Positions 42,427 to 50,368 of a stretch of DNA of 57,321 bases are shown here, piece after piece (position 1 is the stretch's first letter; each line of letters starts with the position of its first letter). Under the pieces are notes generated by a model. It saw only the letters and a program-made list of their open reading frames with translations. It was not told where the DNA came from and made no database searches. Source of the DNA: Lachnospiraceae bacterium (lineage in GTDB: Bacteria > Bacillota > Clostridia > Lachnospirales > Lachnospiraceae); assembly GCA_024699645.1 (NCBI GenBank), contig JAILPE010000059.1:1-57321 (forward strand), given 5' to 3'. The position numbers were made by a program, and so were the translations under genes.

Positions 42427-43170
42427 ATGTCGCTCGATAATATTTCCGAAAATATAGATTCAATAAAAGATAGGATAAAAAAAGCAGCCCTTCGTTCCGA
42501 CAGAGACCCGAACAGCATAACGCTTATAGCCGTCAGCAAACTAAATCCTCACGAATCGGTAGAAGAGGCCGTAAGACACGGTCAATACGAATTCGGCGAG
42601 AACTGGGTCAAAGAACTGCTCGAAAAAGAAGATGCCGTAAACAGTTATTTAGAGTCTTCACTTCCCGAGTGCCGGGATAAGATAAAGTGGCATTTTATCG
42701 GTCATCTGCAAACGAATAAGGTCAAAAATCTTATCGGTAAAACAGTTATGATCCATTCTGTAGATTCTTATAAACTGGCTTCGTTTATAGATAATGAATC
42801 AAAAAAGAAAGATACGGTCACTGATATTCTTCTTGAAATAAATATAGGGGACGAAGAATCAAAATACGGTATAAAGCCCGATGAAGCGGTTCCGTTTGTC
42901 AATTCACTCAAGGAGCTTAAGAACATAAGGATCAGGGGGCTGATGACAGTTGCTCCGATATGTGAGGACCCCGAATCAAATCGTCCGTATTTTAAGAAAA
43001 TGAGGGAATTATTTGTTGACATAAAGTCTAAAAATAACGATAATATCTGCATGGATGTATTATCGATGGGGATGACTCTTGATTTCGAAGTCGCCATCGA
43101 GGAAGGTGCAACTCATGTAAGAGTAGGGACCGGAATATTTGGAGCCAGGGACTATGGCTTAAAAATTTGA
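42427..43170 (+). CDS. ylmE: PLP homeostasis protein (YggS/YlmE family)
   Basis: Fold-type III pyridoxal-phosphate-binding protein that influences amino-acid and PLP pools and has no known catalytic activity. The PLP lysine is in IAVSKLNPHE; WHFIGHLQTNKVKNL, SMGMTLDFEVAIEEGATHVRVGTGIFG are family signatures. At 247 aa it is slightly longer than usual. TTTTGGAGG precedes the ATG. It is followed by sepF after 13 bases, the classic order of the dcw-flanking cluster. Confidence 0.95.
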   Translation: MSLDNISENIDSIKDRIKKAALRSDRDPNSITLIAVSKLNPHESVEEAVRHGQYEFGENWVKELLEKEDAVNSYLESSLPECRDKIKWHFIGHLQTNKVKNLIGKTVMIHSVDSYKLASFIDNESKKKDTVTDILLEINIGDEESKYGIKPDEAVPFVNSLKELKNIRIRGLMTVAPICEDPESNRPYFKKMRELFVDIKSKNNDNICMDVLSMGMTLDFEVAIEEGATHVRVGTGIFGARDYGLKI

Positions 43171-43183
43171 ATCGAGGTATAAG

Positions 43184-43792
43184 ATGGGATTTTTCGGAGA
43201 TTTATTACAAAGCGTAAGGAGCACTCCAAGTGAGGAAGGTTTCGAAGCGTACGAAGAAGAACTTGAATACGAGCAGCAACAACAGCACGGAAAAAGTCAT
43301 TCAAAGTCATTTGAAGGCAATAATTCCGGGCGTTCACGCGGCACATCTCAGCATGATCATTTTGACGACTACGGTCAGCCTCAAAAAGCTCATGTTTCTG
43401 ATTTCTACGGAACATCTACATACATTGAAGGAAAAGAAGATTCCAAGAGACTTAGGATAGAACACCCGAACGGAAGCAAAGTTGTACCTCTCAAGACCAC
43501 AAACAAGGGTTCGAAGGTTTGTGTCATGAAGCCTAAGTTCTTTGAGGATTCACAGGATATCTGTGATGTTATTCTGTCAGACTGTTGTGCGATCGTTATC
43601 CTTAATACGGAAGATCTTGTTCTTTCACAAAGGATAATGGATTTTGTTTCGGGCGCAGTTTATTCACTTAACGGAAAGCTTTTTCAGATCAGCGATTCTA
43701 TAGTTTTTGTTGCTCCTGAGAATGTGGACGTTTCCGGTGACTACAATGATATTCTTGAACAAACAGGTTATAACGTTTCACTTTTAAAATGA
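43184..43792 (+). CDS. sepF: cell division protein SepF
   Basis: FtsZ membrane anchor and Z-ring organiser. It begins with a short amphipathic helix (MGFFGDLLQSV), then a Q/H/S-rich linker of about 80 residues, and the globular DUF552 domain with VCVMKPKFFEDSQDICDVI and DFVSGAVYSLNGKLFQISDSIVFVAP (only parts quoted are motifs). At 202 aa it is a normal long-linker version. It is followed 20 bases later by divIVA; ylmG and ylmH, often found between them, are absent. Confidence 0.95.
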   Translation: MGFFGDLLQSVRSTPSEEGFEAYEEELEYEQQQQHGKSHSKSFEGNNSGRSRGTSQHDHFDDYGQPQKAHVSDFYGTSTYIEGKEDSKRLRIEHPNGSKVVPLKTTNKGSKVCVMKPKFFEDSQDICDVILSDCCAIVILNTEDLVLSQRIMDFVSGAVYSLNGKLFQISDSIVFVAPENVDVSGDYNDILEQTGYNVSLLK

Positions 43793-43812
43793 GATCATAA
43801 AAGGAGATTGAC

Positions 43813-44565
43813 ATGCTTACTCCCGTAGAGGTACAAAGCAAAGTTTTCAAATCAGGCGGTCTTGGATACGACAAAAAAGATGTAGAGAATTTCAGAGCTG
43901 AAGTTCTTCATTCCTACGAAGATATTTACAGAGAAAACATGGAACTTAAGGACAAGTTATCTGTCCTTAATGAAGGTATACAATATTACAAAACGATAGA
44001 AAAAACGCTTCAGAAGGCTCTTATCCTTGCTGAAAAGACAGCTGAGGAGACAAGATCCAACGCAGCCAAAGAAGCCAAAAGAATAGAGCAGGAAGCTCGT
44101 ACAAAGGCAAGTATCATAGTAGCCGATGCAAGAAACGAACTTTCATCTCTTAACAAACAATCTAAAGAGCTGATCCGTCAGTACGAAAAATACAGAGCCG
44201 AATTTAAGCATCTTGCAAGTGCGCAGGTTGAATTGATCAGTTCCAAAGCGTTTGATCTTGATATCAAAAATTTTGAGATCAACGATGAGGTCGCAAAAAC
44301 AGAATTCTCCGCGAGCGATGAAAGTTCAGACAAAGGTACTGATAAAGACATTTCTTTTGAAACACAGTCCGATGCAACACCGATCAAAAAAGCCGTTAAC
44401 CGGGAGTCTTTAAAGCCCTCGATTATAAAAAAGCAAAAGGTTTCTGTTCAGGAAGCCGCCGATCTTTCAAAAAGCGATGACGGAATAGAAGAAGATTTTG
44501 GCAGTGAAGATTTTGACACCGAGAACGAAGATTTCAGTTTTGTAGATTTTCAGGAAAATGATTGA
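43813..44565 (+). CDS. divIVA: DivIVA-family cell division/polarity protein
   Basis: Coiled-coil scaffold that senses negative membrane curvature at poles and septa. The N-terminal lipid-binding domain is typical (LTPVEVQSKVFKSGGLGYDKKDVENF), followed by a long coiled coil to about residue 150. The last 100 residues are acidic and disordered, longer than in Bacillus. AAAGGAG precedes the ATG, and a strong terminator ends the unit. Confidence 0.95.
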   Translation: MLTPVEVQSKVFKSGGLGYDKKDVENFRAEVLHSYEDIYRENMELKDKLSVLNEGIQYYKTIEKTLQKALILAEKTAEETRSNAAKEAKRIEQEARTKASIIVADARNELSSLNKQSKELIRQYEKYRAEFKHLASAQVELISSKAFDLDIKNFEINDEVAKTEFSASDESSDKGTDKDISFETQSDATPIKKAVNRESLKPSIIKKQKVSVQEAADLSKSDDGIEEDFGSEDFDTENEDFSFVDFQEND

Positions 44566-44583
44566 ACGTCAAAAATTTTTTAT

Positions 44584-44617
44584 AAAAAAGATCCGCTTTT
44601 AAGTGGGTCTTTTTTTA
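44584..44617 (+). terminator. Rho-independent terminator after divIVA
   Basis: An A-tract, GATCCGCTT paired with AAGTGGGTC (two GU pairs), and a long T-tract. The symmetrical A and T runs would also allow function on the opposite strand. Confidence 0.8.
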
Positions 44618-44643
44618 TACAGAACGCCATTATATGGTATAAT
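44614..44643 (+). promoter_or_regulatory. possible promoter of lspA-rluD
   Basis: A perfect TATAAT at 44638-44643 lies 45 bases before the lspA ATG, but the -35 region falls in the terminator T-tract (TTTATA) and is poor. Support comes mainly from its place after a terminator. Confidence 0.35.
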
Positions 44644-44688
44644 GATATCACTCGGTACAATAACAAAGAAAAGTATGGAATATAACGT

Positions 44689-45216
44689 ATGAAAGAAAAA
44701 ATTACAAAACGAATTCCCGATCTGATCTTTATGATATTACTTATAGCATTTGATCAGATAACAAAATTAATTGCAAGACAGACACTGGCCGATTCATCGG
44801 TTACATTGATCGAAGGAGTGTTTGAATTTAAGTTGATATATAACAAAGGCGTTGCCTGGGGTATGTTTAATTCACTTCCTTTTTTGATAAGTATATTTGC
44901 CGTGATCATAATGTCGGTAGTGTTTATCGTATATATTAAGATCCCGAAAGATAACAAAAAGCTGAAAGCATTAAGCATTATGCTGATACTTATCTTTTCC
45001 GGAGCCGCCGGTAATCTTATCGACAGATTAATTTTCTCTGCAGTAACGGATTTTATTTATATCAGCCTGATCAATTTTCCTATATTTAATATAGCTGATT
45101 GTTACATTACGATAGCAGGGATATTGACTGCCATACTTTTGATATTCTATTACAAAGAAGAAGACATGAAATTTCTTAAAATAAGGAAACAGCGAAAGGA
45201 TGATCCCGATGTCTGA
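44689..45216 (+). CDS. lspA: lipoprotein signal peptidase (signal peptidase II)
   Basis: Aspartic membrane protease that removes prolipoprotein signal peptides. Four hydrophobic helices are visible; the catalytic aspartates lie in GAAGNLIDRL and FNIADCYI, and NKGVAWGMF is the other conserved segment. At 175 aa it is normal. In contrast to LepB in this window, its active site is intact, and several lipoproteins nearby would be its substrates. It overlaps rluD. Confidence 0.96.
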   Translation: MKEKITKRIPDLIFMILLIAFDQITKLIARQTLADSSVTLIEGVFEFKLIYNKGVAWGMFNSLPFLISIFAVIIMSVVFIVYIKIPKDNKKLKALSIMLILIFSGAAGNLIDRLIFSAVTDFIYISLINFPIFNIADCYITIAGILTAILLIFYYKEEDMKFLKIRKQRKDDPDV

Positions 45217-46132
45217 ACGTCTGACATTTACCGTTTCGGATGAGAGCGAAGGACTGCGTATCGATTCGTATCTCGCAAGTCTTTGTCCCGATCTTTCAAG
45301 AAGTTATATAAAAAAACTGATCGACGATAAAAGGGTTTTACTGAACGGATCTAACGTTAAGGCGAGCCTTAAGGTCAGTGAAGGTGATACGGCCGAAATC
45401 GATGTCCCGGAGCTTAGGATTCCGGATATCCTTCCCGAAGATATAGACATAAATGTTCGTTATGAGGATGATGATATCCTGATAGTATATAAACCTCAAA
45501 ATATGGTCGTTCATCCTGCACCCGGTAATTACACGGGAACACTTGTAAACGGTCTCCTTAAACACCTTGACGGAAGATTATCGGGCATAAACGGTGTTCT
45601 CAGACCCGGTATCGTCCACAGAATAGACAAAGATACATCCGGTCTTCTTGTGATCTGCAAGAACGATGTTTCTCACAGAAAAGTTGCGGAACAATTAAAA
45701 GAACACACAATAACAAGACGTTATCTTGCGGTTTGCTGCGGAAATACAGAAGATGATGGCACGATCAACAAATGTATTGCACGTAACAAAAACGACAGAA
45801 AGAAAATGGCAGTTGACCCGAGCGGAAAAGAAGCAATAACGCACTTTAAAACGCTCGAAAGATTTAAAGGCTATTCACTTATCGAATGCAGGCTTGAAAC
45901 GGGCAGAACACACCAAATACGAGTCCATATGGCATCAATAGGTCATCCTGTACTCGGAGACGAGGTATATGGTGGTTACAGACGTGAATTTAAGACTTCG
46001 GGACAAACACTGCATGCATGGGTGCTCGGCCTAAACAGACCTTCCGACGACAAATATATCGAATTTAAAGAAGATCCGCCGGAATACTTTGAAAGAATTC
46101 TTTCCAAGCTGCGAGAGGAATACTATGTATAA
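45209..46132 (+). CDS. rluD: 23S rRNA pseudouridine synthase, RluD family
   Basis: An N-terminal S4 RNA-binding domain (RIDSYLASLCPDLSRSYIKKLI) precedes the catalytic domain with the aspartate in PGIVHRIDKDTSGLLV and RLETGRTHQIRVHMASIGHP. I start at ATG 45209, eight bases after AAAGGA, giving 307 aa; it overlaps lspA by eight bases, a common pairing. The exact target uridines cannot be assigned. The next gene starts within its last codons. Confidence 0.95.
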   Translation: MSERLTFTVSDESEGLRIDSYLASLCPDLSRSYIKKLIDDKRVLLNGSNVKASLKVSEGDTAEIDVPELRIPDILPEDIDINVRYEDDDILIVYKPQNMVVHPAPGNYTGTLVNGLLKHLDGRLSGINGVLRPGIVHRIDKDTSGLLVICKNDVSHRKVAEQLKEHTITRRYLAVCCGNTEDDGTINKCIARNKNDRKKMAVDPSGKEAITHFKTLERFKGYSLIECRLETGRTHQIRVHMASIGHPVLGDEVYGGYRREFKTSGQTLHAWVLGLNRPSDDKYIEFKEDPPEYFERILSKLREEYYV

Positions 46133-47393
46133 GGACGAGATTAGGAATACATTATTCCAAAACAAAGACAAAAGGATATTGCTGTACGGTCGACCGGGCC
46201 TTGGTAAATCATGCTTTGCAAACGAATTATACAACGAATTCCGAGGCAGATTCATAATCGTCAATTTCAGAAGAGATAACGTTACAGAAATTCTCGAAGG
46301 ATTAAAAAACTGCAAGGATATTACGGAAGCATTGGTAGATGCCTACAGGCTTTCGGGCGAATTGCTATCGGTCACATTTGTGCTCGATGAATTCTTGGAT
46401 CTGAAATACGAAAATGATCTGAAAGAAAAAATAACCGAAAGAAAAGATGAATACAAATACAAAGACATCAAGATCATTTTTATCGCAGATGACGTTGCAT
46501 GGGCCAAAAATAAATCCGATTTGTTTGATAAATGCATTAAAGCCGATAAGATATCGTTTGAAGAATTTCTTATCAGATCCGGAGAAAAGTTTTACGCTCA
46601 GGTCGTTAATGCCCATATGACGGCAAAAAAAACTATGCCGTCGCTTATTCATAATGAACTGACAGACATGTACTACCAGTATTTGTCCACAGGAGGATAC
46701 ATAAGACCTGTTATCGAACTCACAAAAGAAAACCCGGCAGTAATGACGGAAGATCTTGCCGCCGAAAGATATGAAGCCTTGATCGGAAATATAAGCGTTA
46801 AAGAAAAAGATGGTACGAAACTTCAAAACAAGATAGGAATAATAAACACAATTCCGATATGTGCCAAAAATTCAAGATTTGTCTTTTCAAAAACAGGCAG
46901 AAGATATATAGGCAAAGAACAGCTTGAAAACAACGTTAATGAACTTATCGACGACGGAATAATTATCAGGATCCCGAGGCTCAATGATGATTCTTACAGT
47001 CTTGCACTGACCGATGACGGAATATACAGGTACCTGCTGATAAAAAACAGATCAGAGCTGGCTCTCACAGACGACAGGATAAAAGAACTAGTGATCGAAA
47101 ATCATATCAGGAATCTGCTTAAAGAAGCCGGTTTTAACGTATATACCTGGGCCGGTAAATACAGATTCAGAATAAATACCATTATCGAGTCAAAAGGAAA
47201 GTATCACCCGGTAAAAGTGGCGTGTTCAGGTACGACCAGAAATGTAAATTACGAAGAATTCTTTTCACTATACAAAGATTTAACATCGACAAAGATACAT
47301 ATTACAGAAAGCTCGTTTAATGAATCAAAAGACAGCATAAATATGCCTGTTTATGGGTGTGAATATATTGATAATTTCATTCCACAACTGTAG
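46125..47393 (+). CDS. divergent ATPase with degenerate nuclease-like C-terminus
   Basis: P-loop ATPase of the archaeal-ATPase/DUF4143-like type. Walker A is YGRPGLGKSCFANEL and Walker B is VTFVLDEFLD; an IIFIADDVAW strand could be sensor 1. A winged-helix-like middle region follows. The C-terminal part (YTWAGKYRFRINTIIE, then YHPVKVACSG) aligns by eye with the PD-(D/E)xK-type end of that family, but the acidic residues expected are missing. ATG 46125 follows GAGAGGAA and overlaps the rluD stop, so translation is coupled. At 422 aa it is a complete protein. Its function is unknown. Confidence 0.65.
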   Translation: MYKDEIRNTLFQNKDKRILLYGRPGLGKSCFANELYNEFRGRFIIVNFRRDNVTEILEGLKNCKDITEALVDAYRLSGELLSVTFVLDEFLDLKYENDLKEKITERKDEYKYKDIKIIFIADDVAWAKNKSDLFDKCIKADKISFEEFLIRSGEKFYAQVVNAHMTAKKTMPSLIHNELTDMYYQYLSTGGYIRPVIELTKENPAVMTEDLAAERYEALIGNISVKEKDGTKLQNKIGIINTIPICAKNSRFVFSKTGRRYIGKEQLENNVNELIDDGIIIRIPRLNDDSYSLALTDDGIYRYLLIKNRSELALTDDRIKELVIENHIRNLLKEAGFNVYTWAGKYRFRINTIIESKGKYHPVKVACSGTTRNVNYEEFFSLYKDLTSTKIHITESSFNESKDSINMPVYGCEYIDNFIPQL

Positions 47394-47422
47394 AACCTTG
47401 AAAAACAGGCTGTTTCAGGGTA

Positions 47423-47451
47423 TTGACAAATCTGTTCTATTAATATAGAAT
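47423..47451 (+). promoter_or_regulatory. promoter of the BlaI-type gene
   Basis: Perfect TTGACA, 17 bases, TAGAAT. The spacer and -10 contain an inverted repeat TTCTAT-TAAT-ATAGAA (47435-47450), well placed for repressor binding. Confidence 0.75.
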
Positions 47452-47470
47452 AATATCTGTTCACCAGATG

Positions 47471-47482
47471 CTACATAAGTAG
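47471..47482 (+). promoter_or_regulatory. putative BlaI/CopY-type operator
   Basis: The dyad CTAC-ATAA-GTAG contains TACATAAGTA, one base from the TACAnnTGTA core used by BlaI/MecI/CopY repressors. It sits between the promoter and the ribosome binding site of the BlaI-type gene itself, as expected for autoregulation. Confidence 0.45.
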
Positions 47483-47510
47483 AATGAGTGTTCCGGAGGG
47501 GATTTTGTCA

Positions 47511-47876
47511 ATGGGAGAGATTCGACTGCATGAAGGCGAACTCAATGTTATGGAATTGTTGTGGTCAAACAAGATGCTGGCTGCAAAAGATATTGCCAAG
47601 ATAATAAAAGAATATATCGGTTGGGAAAAGAATACCACATATACAGTGATCAAACGTCTTATTGATAAGGGAGCGATCGAGAGGCAAGATCCCGGGTTCT
47701 TTTGCAAAGCACTTATAACAAAGGCACAAGTTAGGCAAACAGAGAGTTCATCATTATTGGAAAAATTATTTGACGGTTCGTTTATCGGTTTTGTTTCCGA
47801 GTATTTAAAAAACAACCGGGTTAAAGCTTCCGAATTATTGGAGCTTGAAAAGATTATAAGTGAATATAAGCCTTGA
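47511..47876 (+). CDS. BlaI/MecI/CopY-family transcriptional repressor
   Basis: Winged-helix DNA-binding domain of the Penicillinase_R family: LHEGELNVMELLWSN, AKDIAKIIKEYIGWEKNTTYTVIKRLIDKGAIER (motif pieces) and a C-terminal dimerisation helix. ATG 47511 lies nine bases after CGGAGGGG, giving 121 aa; the track adds nine codons. No BlaR1-type sensor protease or beta-lactamase gene is near, so the signal it senses is unknown. It has its own promoter and terminator. Confidence 0.88.
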   Translation: MGEIRLHEGELNVMELLWSNKMLAAKDIAKIIKEYIGWEKNTTYTVIKRLIDKGAIERQDPGFFCKALITKAQVRQTESSSLLEKLFDGSFIGFVSEYLKNNRVKASELLELEKIISEYKP

Positions 47877-47914
47877 TGTAATTTTTTGGAGAGGGTTTTG
47901 TTTTATGACGCAGG

Positions 47915-47941
47915 AAGCACGGCAGATGGACCGTGCTTTTT
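47915..47941 (+). terminator. Rho-independent terminator of the BlaI-type gene
   Basis: AAGCACGG pairs perfectly with CCGTGCTT around an eight-base loop, followed by TTT. Confidence 0.8.
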
Positions 47942-47994
47942 GTGTTATATATTTTTTCCGGCAAATAAATTTACAATATGTCAAGAACTCATAA

Positions 47995-48022
47995 AAGCCT
48001 TATAAATCAGCATTTAAGGCTT
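47995..48022. promoter_or_regulatory. inverted repeat overlapping the recombinase promoter
   Basis: AAGCCTTA and TAAGGCTT form a perfect 8-bp dyad with a 12-base spacer; the right arm ends in the -35 box. It could be an operator. It could also be a recombinase site, though I cannot match it to a known dif sequence. Confidence 0.4.
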
Positions 48023-48049
48023 GACAAACGGGAGAGTTTGATATACAAT
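48021..48049 (+). promoter_or_regulatory. promoter of the tyrosine recombinase gene
   Basis: Perfect TTGACA, 17 bases, TACAAT. The predicted start leaves a leader of about 48 bases before the AAGGAGG-ATG. Confidence 0.75.
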
Positions 48050-48103
48050 TATTCTATAAATCCAGGTTTAACGAAACTTTAGTGCTGCTTTTAAGGAGGC
48101 CCT

Positions 48104-49168
48104 ATGGAAAATAATAAGTCTTATCACGAGCAAAAAGAAATCGATTATACTAAAGCACTACGTGAATATCTTGCTGAGCTTCCCGGTTTTGTTACAACTT
48201 ATATGCGTGGAATGAAACAACGTATGCAATCACGTTCACGTCTTGCATATGCTGTAGATCTTAAAGTATTTTTTACCTGGCTTCATGATTCAAATCCGTT
48301 ATTTAAAAACAAGGAAATTCGCGATATATCATTAAACGATCTGGAAAGCATTGAGCCTTTCGATATTGAGGAATATCTTGATTATCTCAGATTATATACC
48401 GACGAAACCGGCCGTGAAATTACTAATTCCGAAACGGCCCTCAAACGTAAAATGTCGGCTCTCAGAAGCTTATACGGATATCTCTTTAAAAACAATATGA
48501 TCAATGGCAACCCTGTAGTTAAAGTTGATATGCCAAAGCTTCACAAGAAAGCCATTGTCAGGCTCGACGGCGACGAAGTATCCGATATGCTCGATCTTAT
48601 AGAATCCGGTAATTACAACTGTTCGGATCATATGCTTAAATATCGTGAAAAATTAAAAAACAGAGATTTAGCGATCATTACATTTCTTCTTGGTACCGGA
48701 GTCCGTGTTACTGAATTTGTCGGTATTAATCTGAAGGATCTCGACATGAAAAACAACCGTGTAAAGATAACACGAAAAGGCGGTTATGAGGCGTATGTTT
48801 ATTTCGGTGAAGAAGTACGTTCTACTCTCTTGCCGTACCTTGACGAAAGAAACTCCGTCAGCGATGTTTGCGCCGGTCATGAAGATGCATTGTTCCTTTC
48901 AAATCAAAAGAAACGGCTTTGTGTTAAATCGGTTGAGAACCTTGTAAAAAAATATGCAGGACTTGTCACTTCAATGAAACATATAACGCCTCATAAGCTT
49001 CGTAGTACGTACGGAACGGCCCTTTATAAGGAAACCGGTGACATTTACCTGGTTGCCGATGTTCTCGGCCATAAAGACGTAAATACGACGCGCAAACACT
49101 ATGCCGAGCTTGAAGACGACAGACGTCGCAGTGCAAAGGACGCTGTTAAGCTCAGACGAAAAGAATAA
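48104..49168 (+). CDS. tyrosine recombinase, probable chromosomal Xer type
   Basis: Site-specific recombinase with all catalytic residues: R201 (TGVRVTEF), K225 (TRKGG), H297-x-x-R300 (PHKLRST), H323 (LGHKD) and nucleophile Y333 (RKHY). An N-terminal SAM-like core-binding domain precedes. At 354 aa it is longer than XerC/XerD (~300) and close to streptococcal XerS (~356). No attachment sites, excisionase or other phage genes are near, and neighbours are housekeeping, so a chromosome-dimer resolution role is more likely than an integrase of a mobile element. AAGGAGG precedes the ATG. Confidence 0.88.
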   Translation: MENNKSYHEQKEIDYTKALREYLAELPGFVTTYMRGMKQRMQSRSRLAYAVDLKVFFTWLHDSNPLFKNKEIRDISLNDLESIEPFDIEEYLDYLRLYTDETGREITNSETALKRKMSALRSLYGYLFKNNMINGNPVVKVDMPKLHKKAIVRLDGDEVSDMLDLIESGNYNCSDHMLKYREKLKNRDLAIITFLLGTGVRVTEFVGINLKDLDMKNNRVKITRKGGYEAYVYFGEEVRSTLLPYLDERNSVSDVCAGHEDALFLSNQKKRLCVKSVENLVKKYAGLVTSMKHITPHKLRSTYGTALYKETGDIYLVADVLGHKDVNTTRKHYAELEDDRRRSAKDAVKLRRKE

Positions 49169-49192
49169 AACACAATCAAACAAAAAGTAAAT

Positions 49193-50308
49193 TTATTTCA
49201 TGGACTCAGGCACTCCGAGTTTATTTGCCTTATCAGCGAGTATCTCGTTTATCTGAGCGGTAGTATAAGTCTCGATACCGGCATCTTTGAATCTCTTTCC
49301 GATCTCATTGTCATCGGTATAATCTGCATCGGAACTAACATAATTAAAATCATCATCAAACATAAAATAATGATAATAATGATTGCGAACACCGTTTTCA
49401 TCTTCAATAACATAATCATCAATGCCTGTATGTTCGCTGTCGAGTCCTTCTGTGGAAAAAGTTACGAAATCATCATCGGTTTTAAATGCATAAAAGTCAC
49501 CAAAAAGTGTTAAAGTCTCAGTAATACCGTAAAAATATTTATAATTTCCGTCGGCATCGATATATGCATAATCCGAAACATGTACATTAGCACCTGCGGA
49601 TCCACCGGTAAATATCTCGCCGTTATCTCCTATCGAAACGCCGCACCTGGACCATCCGTCCTGAGTATAGATTATTTGAAGCTCTCCGTTTATTTCCTTT
49701 ACGATCATATGTAATGAATACTCGGTAGCAAATAATGCTTCGACCAAAAGCTCTTTAACACCGTCAGAACCGCAATCGATCAATTTGTACGATTCTTCAC
49801 CGTCCTGTTTATATTCCATAAATTCGTCAAAACTCTTAAGTGCTTCTGAAATTTCATCCCAGGAATATGACTTACCGATCTCAAGGGCAACTTTCGTATC
49901 AAGGAACGATGTCTTGTCTCCAAGACCCATATATTTAGCTTTTCCGGTTCCGTCAATAAACTCCTGATACAAGTCCTTATGAGCTGCCTCATTTGTATTA
50001 TCTGAAGCGCTTGTATCTGTGTTAACGCTTATATTATCCGAAGTATCTGTGTTAATTTTTGTATCGTCCGAAGCATCTGAATTACTTGTATCTGTGTTTG
50101 TTTTTGTATCGTCCGAAGCATCCGAATTACTTGCTTCTTTTGTACTGTTCGTAGTATTCTTATCTGTTTTGTCCTGATCGTTTGATTCCTGTTCCGATTT
50201 TTTATTGACCGTTGATGTGTCTTCTGAACCGTCTTTCTTATCTGAGCTGCAACCAACGATCGAAAAGATCATTACAAAACACAATAAAACACATACTATT
50301 TTTTTCAT
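49193..50308 (-). CDS. lipoprotein of unknown function with Ser/Asp/Thr repeats
   Basis: A signal peptide with lipobox IVGC lipidates cysteine 20. About 95 residues of Ser/Asn/Asp/Thr-rich linker follow, with two copies of a 15-residue unit (SNSDASDDTKxNTDT). The C-terminal ~250 residues form a globular domain (ELLVEALFATEYSLHMIVKE, YIDADGNYKYFYG) that I cannot name. It converges on the recombinase gene with only 24 bases between the stops and no obvious shared terminator. It is last in the minus-strand group. Confidence 0.85.
   Translation of the reverse strand: MKKIVCVLLCFVMIFSIVGCSSDKKDGSEDTSTVNKKSEQESNDQDKTDKNTTNSTKEASNSDASDDTKTNTDTSNSDASDDTKINTDTSDNISVNTDTSASDNTNEAAHKDLYQEFIDGTGKAKYMGLGDKTSFLDTKVALEIGKSYSWDEISEALKSFDEFMEYKQDGEESYKLIDCGSDGVKELLVEALFATEYSLHMIVKEINGELQIIYTQDGWSRCGVSIGDNGEIFTGGSAGANVHVSDYAYIDADGNYKYFYGITETLTLFGDFYAFKTDDDFVTFSTEGLDSEHTGIDDYVIEDENGVRNHYYHYFMFDDDFNYVSSDADYTDDNEIGKRFKDAGIETYTTAQINEILADKANKLGVPESMK
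50043..50132. repeat. 45-bp tandem repeat in the lipoprotein linker
   Basis: Two adjacent 45-base units (50043-50087, 50088-50132) differ at three positions. They are in frame and encode the 15-residue unit. Degenerate related sequence continues toward 49990. Confidence 0.85.
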
Positions 50309-50333
50309 CTTACAAAAACCTCCGTCAGTAAGG

Positions 50334-50352
50334 GATCATAATGATTATGATC
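50334..50352. promoter_or_regulatory. perfect palindrome between amidase and lipoprotein genes
   Basis: GATCATAAT-G-ATTATGATC is a 9-bp perfect inverted repeat with a single central base. On the minus strand it is not followed by a T-tract, so it is more likely an operator or RNA-processing hairpin than a terminator. Confidence 0.45.
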
Positions 50353-50368
50353 AGAATTGTATATCCTC

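Noticed and set aside
47396-47420. Terminator after the divergent ATPase
   Set aside because: The hairpin is imperfect with a bulge and is followed by TATTGACA rather than a T-tract.
48104-49168. Integrase of a prophage or conjugative element
   Set aside because: No attachment repeats, excisionase, phage or conjugation genes are nearby; the neighbours are housekeeping genes.
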